A stretch of 32,565 nt of DNA from contig NZ_JACVZC010000067.1 in assembly GCF_016658545.1 (NCBI RefSeq), forward strand, positions 1-32,565, in the 5' to 3' direction. Source of the stretch: Pseudomonas sp. S37. GTDB taxonomy: Bacteria > Pseudomonadota > Gammaproteobacteria > Pseudomonadales > Pseudomonadaceae. Below are positions 25,081 through 32,565 of this stretch, in pieces (the stretch's first letter is position 1; every line of letters begins with the position of its first letter). The position numbers and the translations under genes are program-made. The notes beneath the pieces are model-generated. The model saw only the letters and a list, made by a program, of their open reading frames with translations, made no database searches and was not told the origin of the DNA.

Positions 25081-26661
25081 ATGTCCATCGAACATCGCCT
25101 GAACCACATCGCCGGCCAGCTCAGCGGCAACGGTGACGTACTGCTGAACAGCGTCGACGCCCACAGCGGCGAGCCACTGCCCTACGCCTTCCACCAGGCG
25201 ACCGGCGACGAGGTCGAGGCCGCCGTGCAGGCGGCCGAGGCTGCCTACCCGGCCTATCGCAGCACCAGCCCGGCCGAGCGTGCGGGTTTTCTCGATGCCA
25301 TCGCCAACGAACTGGACGCCCTCGGTGATGACTTCATCCAGCATGTGATGCGTGAAACCGCACTGCCCGAAGCACGCATCCGTGGCGAACGCGCGCGCAC
25401 CAGCAACCAGCTGCGCCTGTTTGCCGAGGTGGTACGCCGTGGCGACTTCTACGGCGCCCGCATCGACCGCGCCCTGCCCCAACGCACCCCGCTGCCCCGC
25501 CCGGACCTGCGCCAGTACCGCATCGGCGTAGGCCCGGTGGCGGTGTTCGGCGCCAGCAATTTCCCGCTGGCCTTCTCTACCGCTGGCGGTGACACCGCCT
25601 CGGCACTGGCCGCTGGCTGCCCGGTGGTGTTCAAGGCGCACAGCGGGCACATGCTCACTGCCGCCCATGTAGCGGCGGCCATCGACCGCGCAGTGGCCAG
25701 CAGCGGCATGCCGGCCGGCGTGTTCAACATGATCTACGGTGCAGGCGTGGGTGAAGCGCTGGTCAAGCACCCGGCCATCCAGGCGGTCGGCTTTACCGGC
25801 TCGCTGCGCGGCGGCCGCGCCCTGTGCGACATGGCCGCAGCCCGCCCGCAGCCCATCCCGGTATTTGCCGAAATGAGCAGCATCAACCCGGTGATCGTGC
25901 TGCCGCAGGCGCTGCAGGTGCGCGGTGAGCAAGTGGCCAGCGAACTGGCCGCCTCGGTGGTCATGGGGTGTGGGCAGTTCTGCACCAACCCGGGGCTGGT
26001 GGTGGGCATCAAGTCGCCGCAGTTCGAGCAGTTTGTGCACACGCTGGTGGCACGCATGGCCGACCAGGGCCCACAGACCATGCTCAACGCCGGCACCCTG
26101 CGCAGCTACCAGAACGGTGTGCAGCACCTGCTGGCGCACCCAGGCATTCAGCACCTGGCCGGGGAGCCGCAAAGCGGCAACCAGGCCCAGCCACAGCTGT
26201 TCAAGGCTGACGTGAGCCTGCTGCTGAACGGCGACCCGCTGCTGCAGGAAGAAGTGTTCGGCCCGGCTACCGTGGTAGTGGAAGTGGACGACGCGCAGCA
26301 ATTGACCGAAGCCCTGCGCCACCTGCAAGGCCAGCTGACGGCCACACTGATTGCCGAGCCTGACGACCTGGGCACCTTTGCCACGCTGGTGCCGCTGCTG
26401 GAACGCAAGGCCGGGCGCCTGCTGTTGAACGGCTACCCGACGGGCGTTGAGGTGAGCGATGCGATGGTGCATGGCGGGCCTTACCCAGCCACTTCCGATG
26501 CCCGTGGCACGTCGGTCGGCACCCTGGCCATCGACCGCTTCCTGCGCCCGGTGTGCTTCCAGAACTACCCGGATGCGCTGCTGCCAGATGCCCTGAAAAG
26601 CGCCAACCCGCTGGGGATTGCGCGGTTGGTGGATGGGGTGAGTAGCCGTGAAGCGGTGTGA
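25081..26661 (+). CDS. Alpha-ketoglutarate-semialdehyde (2,5-dioxovalerate) dehydrogenase type
   Basis: A 526-residue aldehyde dehydrogenase of the KGSADH group, which oxidises 2,5-dioxopentanoate to 2-oxoglutarate at the end of glucarate, pentose or hydroxyproline routes. The catalytic Cys301 is in GCGQFCTNPGLVVG and Glu264 in FAEMSSINPV. Other marks are GPVAVFGASNFPLAFSTAGG near the cofactor site, the FTGSLRGGRAL turn and the C-terminal YPTGVEVSDAMVHGGPYPAT. The length is normal for the family. ATG 25081 (MSIEHRL) follows a GGGAAA site; the longer open frame upstream is REP sequence. None of the usual dehydratase partners is next to it, so its pathway here is unclear. Confidence 0.85.
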   Translation: MSIEHRLNHIAGQLSGNGDVLLNSVDAHSGEPLPYAFHQATGDEVEAAVQAAEAAYPAYRSTSPAERAGFLDAIANELDALGDDFIQHVMRETALPEARIRGERARTSNQLRLFAEVVRRGDFYGARIDRALPQRTPLPRPDLRQYRIGVGPVAVFGASNFPLAFSTAGGDTASALAAGCPVVFKAHSGHMLTAAHVAAAIDRAVASSGMPAGVFNMIYGAGVGEALVKHPAIQAVGFTGSLRGGRALCDMAAARPQPIPVFAEMSSINPVIVLPQALQVRGEQVASELAASVVMGCGQFCTNPGLVVGIKSPQFEQFVHTLVARMADQGPQTMLNAGTLRSYQNGVQHLLAHPGIQHLAGEPQSGNQAQPQLFKADVSLLLNGDPLLQEEVFGPATVVVEVDDAQQLTEALRHLQGQLTATLIAEPDDLGTFATLVPLLERKAGRLLLNGYPTGVEVSDAMVHGGPYPATSDARGTSVGTLAIDRFLRPVCFQNYPDALLPDALKSANPLGIARLVDGVSSREAV

Positions 26662-26685
26662 TCAGGCAATGATGTAGTTTGGGCT

Positions 26686-26778
26686 GGCCTCTTCGCGGGT
26701 AAACCCGCTCCCACAGTGACAGCGTATGCCTGAAATCTGCGCGGTTCCTGTGGGAGCGGGTTTACCCGCGAAGAGGCC
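26686..26778. repeat. Inverted REP pair (class GCGGGTTTACCCGC)
   Basis: Arms at 26686-26715 and 26749-26778 are perfect 30-bp reverse complements (starting GGCCTCTTCGCGGGTAAACC). They lie just after the ketoglutarate-semialdehyde dehydrogenase and probably separate it from the LysR gene. Confidence 0.9.
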
Positions 26779-26795
26779 GGTACAGGCGCAAACAA

Positions 26796-26857
26796 TTGAT
26801 GAAATTTCCTTGTCGGCATTAAATAGATACTACTGACACAGGAACTCAATTCATCAA
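26796..26857. promoter_or_regulatory. TTGATGAA/TTCATCAA sites and promoter before the LysR gene
   Basis: TTGATGAA (26796-26803) and its reverse complement TTCATCAA (26850-26857) flank the likely start of transcription. TTGATG (26796-26801), a 17-bp spacer and TTAAAT (26819-26824) make a plausible weak promoter overlapping the first copy. The same octamer occurs twice before the MFS gene (29050-29079), which suggests a shared binding site, perhaps for this LysR protein itself. Confidence 0.5.
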
Positions 26858-26866
26858 AGGCCGGCC

Positions 26867-27802
26867 ATGTACTCCTCCGAACGCCTCAAAGGCATCGATG
26901 TCTTCGTCGCCGTCGCTGACCTGGGCAGCTTCACGGCAGCCGCCGAGCGGCTCAACCTCACCAGCTCGGCCATCAGCAAGAGCGTGGCCCGGCTGGAGGC
27001 GCGCCTGGGCGCACGCCTGTTCAACCGCACCACCCGCAGCCTGTCGCTAAGCGAGGCGGGCGTGGTGTTCTACCGTACCTGCACCTCGGTGCTGGCTGAC
27101 CTGGAAGAGGTCGAGCACGCACTGGTCGCCAGCGATAACCAACCCCACGGCAAAGTACGCATCGAACTGCCCGCCTCTTACGGTCGTTTGCATGTGCTGC
27201 CACTGATCCTCGACTTCATCCGCCTGCACCCGCTGCTGCAGCCGCATGTGTCGTTTTCCGACCGTTTCGTCGACCCGGTGCACGAGGGTATCGACATCGT
27301 CGTGCGCATCGGTGGCCCGGATGCCTGGCCGGCGGCACTCGGCCACCAGTACTTCGGTGCCCAGCGCCTGATGTTCTGTGCCGCCCCCAGCTACCTGGAA
27401 AAGCATGGCGTGCCGCAAGACGAACGCGACCTGGAACACCATCACTGCGTTGGCTACGGCCACACCGACGGCATGGTCAGCCCCTGGTTCTTCAAGGGCC
27501 GCCAACCTGGCGAGATGGAACGGCGTACCGTGCAGCCACGCATCGCAGTGGGCGATGGCGAGGGCGAAGTTGCAGCCGTACTGGCCGGCCATGGCATCGG
27601 CCAGCTGCCCACCTGGCTGACCCAGCAACACCTCGACCAAGGGCACCTGGTGGAGGTATTGCCAGCGCTGGCCACCGACGGCCTGCCAATGAACCTGGTG
27701 TGGCTGAAAAGCCGCGAAGGGCTACCCAAGGTACGCGCCTTGCTCGACTACCTGCTGCCCCGCTTGGCGCCTCACGGCACCCGTACCAGCACCGCAGGCT
27801 GA
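26867..27802 (+). CDS. LysR-family transcriptional regulator
   Basis: A 311-residue regulator of normal length. The winged helix-turn-helix is at about 8-65 (LGSFTAAAERLNLTSSAISK then VARLEARLGARLFNRTTR). The C-terminal effector domain runs from about 95. The DEFSF-like FHPLLQP and IDIVVRIGG stretches point to the large DsdC/YafC-like subgroup. ATG 26867 is preceded by AAAGG. Its 3' end overlaps the end of the convergent MFS gene by 31 bp. Shared TTCATCAA motifs suggest that it regulates itself and the MFS gene. Confidence 0.88.
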   Translation: MYSSERLKGIDVFVAVADLGSFTAAAERLNLTSSAISKSVARLEARLGARLFNRTTRSLSLSEAGVVFYRTCTSVLADLEEVEHALVASDNQPHGKVRIELPASYGRLHVLPLILDFIRLHPLLQPHVSFSDRFVDPVHEGIDIVVRIGGPDAWPAALGHQYFGAQRLMFCAAPSYLEKHGVPQDERDLEHHHCVGYGHTDGMVSPWFFKGRQPGEMERRTVQPRIAVGDGEGEVAAVLAGHGIGQLPTWLTQQHLDQGHLVEVLPALATDGLPMNLVWLKSREGLPKVRALLDYLLPRLAPHGTRTSTAG

Positions 27803-28983
27803 CGCGCAAGGCTGTGCACCAGCGGCACCAGGCCCAGCGCCAGCAGTGCGACACCTGCAGCCACATAGCCCAGGTACTCGATACCCAAGCCTGGGATGGT
27901 CATGCCGCCAAGCACGGCACCCAGGCCGATACCGGCGTTGGCCGCCGACACATTGGTGGTGCCGGCCAAGGCCTGGGCATGCGTCACCGAACTCATTACC
28001 CGCACCTGGCTGACGGGGTACAGCGCCGTATTGGCAATGCCCCACACGGCCAGTGCCAGGCAGAATGCCAGGCCGGCATCTGCCAGCGGTACCAGGGCCG
28101 CCATGCCAATCGCCAGCAACAGCAGGAACAGCGCCGTCGCCCTGAGCGGTGAACGGTCCACTGCGCGCCCGCCGATCCAGTTGCCCAGCAGGCCGACGGC
28201 GCCAAAGCCCATCAGCCACCAGCCGGTATGTGCCGGTGCCACGCCCGCAACCCGCTGCAGCAGATCGGCCAGGTAGGTGTAGCCGGTGAACATCGCGGTG
28301 AACACCACCACCGACAACAACACATTGGCGAGGAAATAGCGCTCTTTGAAAATGCGCGCCTGCTGCCTGAAGTCGATTTTTGCCGTGCGGGCAACGTGCG
28401 GCATCCACACCCACATGGCCAGTGCCATCAGCAGCGACAGTGCCGCCAGTATCCAGAACGCGCCTCGCCAGCCTACGGCATTGGCCGCCACGGTACCCAG
28501 CGGAATGCCCAGCAGCATGGCCGCCGAGATGCCCAGGTACACCTTGGCGATGGCCTGCCCGGCTTTATCACGCCCGGCCAGGTGCCCGGCCGTTTCGCTG
28601 GCCGTGCCCCAGAACACCGGCAATGCCAGTGCCGGAATTACCCGCGCGATAGCCAGCACCCAGAAACTGCTCGATGCCGCAGCCAGCGCGTTGGCTGCAG
28701 CAAACACCAGCAGGATGGTGATGAACAACCGCTTGCGATCCAGGTGCGCCAATGCAGCGGTCAAGGCCGGGCCGGCAAGCATGACGGTAAAGGCAAACAG
28801 CGTGACCAGCTGGCCCGCCACCGAGATCGAAATCCCCAGGTCGTGGCTGAGCGCGGGCAGCAACCCGACGATCAGGAACTCGGTGGTGACGATCAGAAAG
28901 GCTGAAAAAGCCAGGATGGCGATGCTGATTGCAACGTTTCGGTCAGCAGTGGCAGCCCCGTGGCCGGGTTCGTGGACAGACAT
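27772..28983 (-). CDS. MFS drug/metabolite exporter (DHA1, AraJ/YdhP-like)
   Basis: A 403-residue transporter with about 12 helices. The N-terminal TTEFLIVGLLPALSHDLGIS stretch, the motif-A-like loop DRKRLF after the second helix, and ARVIPALALPVFWG are typical of the AraJ/YdhP/NepI branch of the DHA1 exporters. It probably exports a small metabolite or toxicant by proton antiport. ATG 28983 follows GGAG (upstream on the minus strand); an earlier TTG is less likely. It faces the LysR gene tail-to-tail with a 31-bp overlap and is divergent from the deaminase gene. Confidence 0.85.
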   Translation of the reverse strand: MSVHEPGHGAATADRNVAISIAILAFSAFLIVTTEFLIVGLLPALSHDLGISISVAGQLVTLFAFTVMLAGPALTAALAHLDRKRLFITILLVFAAANALAAASSSFWVLAIARVIPALALPVFWGTASETAGHLAGRDKAGQAIAKVYLGISAAMLLGIPLGTVAANAVGWRGAFWILAALSLLMALAMWVWMPHVARTAKIDFRQQARIFKERYFLANVLLSVVVFTAMFTGYTYLADLLQRVAGVAPAHTGWWLMGFGAVGLLGNWIGGRAVDRSPLRATALFLLLLAIGMAALVPLADAGLAFCLALAVWGIANTALYPVSQVRVMSSVTHAQALAGTTNVSAANAGIGLGAVLGGMTIPGLGIEYLGYVAAGVALLALGLVPLVHSLARQPAVLVRVP

Positions 28984-29049
28984 CAAGACAGACTCCAGAA
29001 AAGAGGCTGCCAGTCTATTGGTAAAACTAATTCCTATCTTTGGTCATAT

Positions 29050-29079
29050 TTCATCAATTAATTGACAAGGATTCATCAA
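29050..29079. promoter_or_regulatory. Two TTCATCAA repeats in the MFS/deaminase divergent region
   Basis: TTCATCAA at 29050-29057 and 29072-29079 are direct repeats 22 bp apart (two helical turns), with CAATTAATTG between them and an ATTGA-N10-TCAAT dyad across the second half. The 194-bp gap (28984-29177) is unusually AT-rich for this genome. The same octamer flanks the promoter of the LysR gene at 26867. Confidence 0.55.
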
Positions 29080-29177
29080 TAACAAGGCAATGTATACAAC
29101 TTTAAAGATTCCTGATTACATAAGCGCTCGCCTACGACCTCGGTAAACGCCGATGCGTATTGCGACGGGCTTAAGCC

Positions 29178-30551
29178 ATGTCATCTGCAACCACCAAGAA
29201 AACCCTCCTCGTCAAGAACGCCGCACTTCTGGTCACCATGGACGGCGAACGCCGTGAGATCAAGAACGGCGGCCTGTACATCGAAGACAACCTGATCAAG
29301 CAGGTCGGCCCCAGCGATACCCTGCCGCAGCACGCCGACGTGGTGCTGGACATGGCCGGCAAAGTGGTCATCCCGGGCCTGGTCAACACCCACCACCACA
29401 TGTACCAAAGCCTCACCCGCGTGGTGCCGGCGGCCCAGGACGGTGAGCTGTTCAACTGGCTGACCAACCTGTACCCGATCTGGGCCCGCCTGACCCCGGA
29501 AATGATCGCGGTGTCGACCCAGACCGCCATGGCCGAGCTGATCCTGTCCGGCTGTACCACCTCCAGCGACCACCTGTACATCTACCCCAACGGCTGCAAG
29601 CTCGACGACAGCATCCATGCCGCCGCCGAAATCGGCATGCGCTTCCACGCCGCACGCGGCAGCATGAGCGTGGGCCAGAGCCAGGGTGGCCTGCCGCCTG
29701 ACTCGGTGGTGGAGAAGGAAGCCGACATTCTCAAGGAATCGCAGCGCCTGATCGAGGACTACCACGACGCCAGCCACGGCTCGATGCGCCGCATCGTGGT
29801 AGCGCCCTGCTCGCCGTTCTCGGTCAGCCGCGACCTGATGCGCGAAGCCGCCGTACTGGCGCGCCAGCATGGCGTGTCGTTGCACACGCACCTGGCCGAG
29901 AACGTCAACGACATTGCCTACAGCCGCGAAAAGTTCGGCATGACCCCGGCCGAATACGCCGAAGACCTCGGCTGGGTCGGCCACGACGTCTGGCACGCCC
30001 ACTGCGTGCAGCTCGACCAGCATGGCATCGAGCTGTTCGCCCGCACCGGCACCGGTGTTGCCCACTGCCCTTGCTCGAACATGCGCCTGGCTTCCGGCAT
30101 CGCCCCGGTGCGCAAGATGCGCGACCACGGGGTGCCGGTGGGCCTGGGGGTCGACGGTTCGGCGTCCAACGACGGCGCCAGCATGATCGGCGAAGTGCGC
30201 CAGGCCCTGCTGCTGCAGCGGGTAGGTTTCGGCCCTGACGCCATGACCGCGCGCGAGGCGCTGGAAATCGCCACCCTGGGTGGCGCCAAGGTGCTTAACC
30301 GCAATGACATCGGCGCCCTGGCCCCGGGCATGGTCGCCGACTTCGTCGCCTTCGACCTGGGCCATGTGGCCTATGCCGGCGGCCTCCACGACCCGTTGGC
30401 GGCACTGGTGTTCTGCACCCCGACCCAGGTGCACACCAGCGTGATCAACGGCCGCGTGGTGGTCAAGGACGGCCAGCTGGCCACCGTCGACCTGCCACGC
30501 GTGCTGGAGCGCCATAACCAGCTGGCGCACCAGTTGGTCAGCGGCGCCTGA
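29178..30551 (+). CDS. Amidohydrolase: 8-oxoguanine deaminase / ATZ-TRZ-type aminohydrolase
   Basis: A 457-residue metal-dependent hydrolase of the cytosine-deaminase/ATZ-TRZ branch. Metal and catalytic residues are in place: HxH at His72/His74 (NTHHHMYQSL), His238 and Glu241 in HTHLAEN, His275 in WHAHCVQLD and Asp326 in LGVDGSASND. The sequence reads most like enzymes annotated as 8-oxoguanine deaminase or hydroxydechloroatrazine ethylaminohydrolase, so the natural substrate is probably an oxidised purine. ATG 29178 has only a weak ribosome site. No purine transporter or other purine gene is adjacent; the divergent MFS exporter may or may not be related. Confidence 0.83.
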   Translation: MSSATTKKTLLVKNAALLVTMDGERREIKNGGLYIEDNLIKQVGPSDTLPQHADVVLDMAGKVVIPGLVNTHHHMYQSLTRVVPAAQDGELFNWLTNLYPIWARLTPEMIAVSTQTAMAELILSGCTTSSDHLYIYPNGCKLDDSIHAAAEIGMRFHAARGSMSVGQSQGGLPPDSVVEKEADILKESQRLIEDYHDASHGSMRRIVVAPCSPFSVSRDLMREAAVLARQHGVSLHTHLAENVNDIAYSREKFGMTPAEYAEDLGWVGHDVWHAHCVQLDQHGIELFARTGTGVAHCPCSNMRLASGIAPVRKMRDHGVPVGLGVDGSASNDGASMIGEVRQALLLQRVGFGPDAMTAREALEIATLGGAKVLNRNDIGALAPGMVADFVAFDLGHVAYAGGLHDPLAALVFCTPTQVHTSVINGRVVVKDGQLATVDLPRVLERHNQLAHQLVSGA

Positions 30552-30631
30552 TCTACCCGGGCTACTTCGTCGTAGTCACTTAAGCAAATTGGGGCCGCTT
30601 TGCGGCGCCTCTAATGCCAGGCGCAATCCCC

Positions 30632-30747
30632 TGTAGGAGCGGCCTTGCGTCGCGATGGGCCGCAAAGCGGCCCCCAGGTTTCAGCCTCAACGCAAAAAAA
30701 GCTGGGGCTGCTGCGCAGCCCGATCGCGACACAAGGCCGCTCCTACA
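30632..30747. repeat. Inverted REP pair (class TAGGAGCGGCCTTGTGTCGCG)
   Basis: Arms at 30632-30677 and 30702-30747 are imperfect reverse complements of about 46 bp. They occupy the gap between the deaminase stop and the convergent SDR gene. A small GCCGC-TTT-GCGGC hairpin (30594-30606) precedes them. Together they probably stop transcription from both sides. Confidence 0.88.
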
Positions 30748-30777
30748 AAAGACCGCGGCTGCCGCAATATCAGTCGG

Positions 30778-31509
30778 TCACTGCTGCTGGCGGGTAGCGC
30801 ACACCACGATCTCGCGGATGCACACCGACTGCGGCTGCCCATAGGCAAAGCCAATGGTTTCGGCAATGGTCTCGGCCGTGAGCACTCCACCCATCTCCTG
30901 CTTCCATTCGTTGTAACCCGCCTTGATGGCGTCATCGGTGGTATGGCTGAGCAGCTCGGTATCGACTGCGCCCGGCTCGATGGTGATCACTCGCACATTG
31001 CTCGGCGACAACTCTTCGCGCAGGTTTTCCGACAAGCCAGTGACAGCGAACTTGGTGCCTACATAGGCGACATGATTGGGGAAGGCCTTGCGCCCGGCCA
31101 CGGAACTGACGTTGATGATGGTGCCGTGCTTGCGCGCGACCATGCCGCCGGCCACAGCATGAATGCCATTGAGCAGGCCACGCACGTTGACGTCGAGCAT
31201 ACGGTCCCATTGCTCCGGGTCCTGCGTGGCAATACTGCCCAACAGCATTACCCCCGCATTGTTGATGATCGCATCCACCGGGCCAAAGCGCGCCTCGGCC
31301 TCGGCAACGGCGGCCAGCACTGCCGCGCGGTCGGTGATGTCGACCGCCAGCGCCAGGCTGTTCGGCAGCTGCAGTTGCTGCATCGGCGCCAGGCGACGGG
31401 ACAGCAGCAACAGCGCGTGGCCACGGCCTGACAGCAGCTTGGCGGTGGCCAGGCCGATGCCGGAGCTGGCACCGGTAATAACCACCAAAGGTTTGTGAGC
31501 GTAGGTCAT
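30778..31509 (-). CDS. Short-chain dehydrogenase/reductase (SDR, classical)
   Basis: A 243-residue NAD(P)-dependent oxidoreductase. It has the cofactor motif TGASSGIG (about 11-18), NNAG, the catalytic Ser in INVSSVAG and YVGTK with Tyr and Lys. LLSRR after the second strand suggests NADPH preference. ATG 31509 (MTYAHKP) has AGGA 8 bases upstream; ATG 31518 would abut that site. The gene is divergent from a LysR-type regulator, a common pairing in which the regulator controls the SDR. The substrate is unknown. Confidence 0.85.
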   Translation of the reverse strand: MTYAHKPLVVITGASSGIGLATAKLLSGRGHALLLLSRRLAPMQQLQLPNSLALAVDITDRAAVLAAVAEAEARFGPVDAIINNAGVMLLGSIATQDPEQWDRMLDVNVRGLLNGIHAVAGGMVARKHGTIINVSSVAGRKAFPNHVAYVGTKFAVTGLSENLREELSPSNVRVITIEPGAVDTELLSHTTDDAIKAGYNEWKQEMGGVLTAETIAETIGFAYGQPQSVCIREIVVCATRQQQ

Positions 31510-31631
31510 GGTCGCCATCCTGTTATCCGATTTGCCTATGGGTAAGAAGTAGAGCGAGTATAGAAGCCAGCTTTTTTCGCGAAAAATGGGAAATTCCTTT
31601 CGCAGCCATCGGCATCACTTATGGGTACCCC
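31510..31631. promoter_or_regulatory. Divergent SDR/LysR control region
   Basis: The 122-bp gap holds two direct copies of TATGGGTA (31537-31544 and 31620-31627), the palindrome TTCGCGAA (31577-31584), and GCGAAA/TTTCGC (31579-31584, 31598-31603) around GGAAATTCC. These are candidate LysR and promoter elements; none can be assigned firmly. Confidence 0.4.
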
Positions 31632-32402
31632 ATGGACTATCGCCAGCTCCGCGCCTTTATCGCGGTGTTCGAAGAACGCAATATCACCGCAGCAGCGCGC
31701 TCGATACACCTTAGCCAACCGGCGCTGTCCGGCAGCATCAAGGCGTTGGAGGAGGCGTTGGGTACCACGCTGTTCGTGCGCCAGCCACGCGGCGTCGAGG
31801 TCACCGAAGATGCCCGTGCGCTATACCCCGAGGCGCAACGCATGGTCGCCGATGCCAACCGCCTGCTTGGCCGCTTCAAGGGCGACCGTGAGCGTGTGCC
31901 ACTGCAGGTCGGCGTCGAGCAGGATGTGAGTGCAGCGGTGTTGGGCAAGGTTGTAAGGGCGGCGGCGGCTATCCAGCCTGCGGTACGCTTGCAGCTGGTG
32001 ACGGGTTGCGCGGGCGCGGTGCGCCTGGCCAGTGAAGAGCTGCGCTGCGAGGATGAATTGTTCCTGCCGTTGCACAGCGATCCGTTTGTACTGACCACTG
32101 CGGCCCAGGTAACGGCGGCCGATCATTGGATCACCTGCCCTGCGCAACCCAGCCACCAGCGCCTGCTGCCGTTCTACACCGCCGGCCCGGTGGCTGAAGC
32201 CGAAACGTTTGCCCTGGCCCTGGCGATGGTGGCCGCCGGGCTGGGCATGGCCATCGTGCCGGCGTCGCTGGCGACCGAGCAAGGTGGTGTGCGCTGCGAG
32301 CCCATGCCGCAACTGGACCTGCGCCGGCGCATCGGCCTGTGCTACTCGGCCCAGGCGTTGGTGCTGGATGGGGTCGTGCAGTTGCGCGATGCGTTGCAGT
32401 AG
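31632..32402 (+). CDS. LysR-family transcriptional regulator (short)
   Basis: A 256-residue regulator with a typical N-terminal helix-turn-helix (about 5-62: RNITAAARSIHLSQPALSGS then IKALEEALGTTLFVRQPRG). The effector-binding part is about 40 residues shorter than in most LysR proteins, but it reads smoothly to LALAMVAAGLGMAIVPASLA, so it looks like a short family form rather than a broken gene. ATG 31632 follows GGGTACCCC without a strong ribosome site. It is divergent from the SDR gene, which is its likely target. Confidence 0.83.
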   Translation: MDYRQLRAFIAVFEERNITAAARSIHLSQPALSGSIKALEEALGTTLFVRQPRGVEVTEDARALYPEAQRMVADANRLLGRFKGDRERVPLQVGVEQDVSAAVLGKVVRAAAAIQPAVRLQLVTGCAGAVRLASEELRCEDELFLPLHSDPFVLTTAAQVTAADHWITCPAQPSHQRLLPFYTAGPVAEAETFALALAMVAAGLGMAIVPASLATEQGGVRCEPMPQLDLRRRIGLCYSAQALVLDGVVQLRDALQ

Positions 32403-32428
32403 AGCCTCACTGTCCTGACGCAATCCCT

Positions 32429-32543
32429 TGTAGGAGCGGCCTTGTGTCGCGATGGGCTGCGCAGCAGCCCCAGGTTTTGCGCACAGATGCACAAATTGCC
32501 GGGGCTGCTGCGCAGCCCATCGCGCCGCAAGGCCGCGCCTACA
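32429..32543. repeat. Inverted REP pair (class TAGGAGCGGCCTTGTGTCGCG)
   Basis: Arms at 32429-32473 and 32499-32543 are near reverse complements of 45 bp, directly after the LysR stop. The right arm has diverged (CGCGCCGCAAGG for CGCGACACAAGG). It is the last feature seen in the window. Confidence 0.88.
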
Positions 32544-32565
32544 GGGGGCCGGCGTGGGCCGGGCC

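Overview
The window looks like a chromosomal accessory stretch from a Pseudomonas of the P. putida group. The evidence is high-GC codon use throughout, numerous REP-type palindromes of the two kinds familiar from P. putida intergenic regions (a GGGAGCGGGTTTACCCGCGAA type and a TAGGAGCGGCCTTGTGTCGCG type), and the gene families present. From memory, unverified, the central part (siderophore receptor, aldehyde dehydrogenase, aminotransferase, ketoglutarate-semialdehyde dehydrogenase, oxoguanine-type deaminase) resembles a region of P. putida KT2440 around PP_2584-PP_2600. No tRNA, rRNA, CRISPR array, insertion sequence or phage gene was seen.

Region 1 (1-5758) is a peripheral aromatic module: a XylC/AreC-like benzaldehyde dehydrogenase, a XylB/AreB-like zinc aryl-alcohol dehydrogenase and a Phenol_MetA_deg-type outer-membrane protein, followed by a sigma-54 activator of the AcoR type. 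A good sigma-54 promoter and two spaced dyads lie in front of the first gene. The activator is split by a one-base frameshift between its sensory part and its AAA+ domain. A large membrane HD-GYP protein (5762-8635, minus) converges on it.

Region 2 (8778-19061) is an iron-siderophore uptake locus. A TetR-family regulator diverges from six tightly coupled genes: two YbtP/YbtQ-like ABC half-transporters, two FecCD-type permeases, a FecE-type ATPase and a CeuE/YclQ-like binding lipoprotein. A Fur-box-preceded TonB-dependent receptor follows. A perfect 8+8 palindrome covers the probable -10 of the operon and is a likely TetR operator. No siderophore biosynthesis gene is present, so the substrate is probably a foreign siderophore.

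Region 3 (19108-24775) is an amine catabolic module: a PuuC/KauB-like aldehyde dehydrogenase, a SpuC-like class III aminotransferase, a LuxR-type regulator and a divergent PuuP-like permease. The gap between regulator and permease holds a striking symmetric pair of dyads, TCACCC-N4-GGGTGA, inside a larger mirror-image repeat. This is the likely regulatory switch of the module.

Region 4 (25081-32402) holds a ketoglutarate-semialdehyde-type dehydrogenase, a LysR regulator, a convergent MFS exporter, an 8-oxoguanine/hydroxyatrazine-type amidohydrolase, and a divergent SDR/LysR pair. REP pairs separate most of these units. A shared TTCATCAA motif links the first LysR gene to the MFS promoter region.

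Assignments rest on reading translations and motifs by eye; no database search was run.
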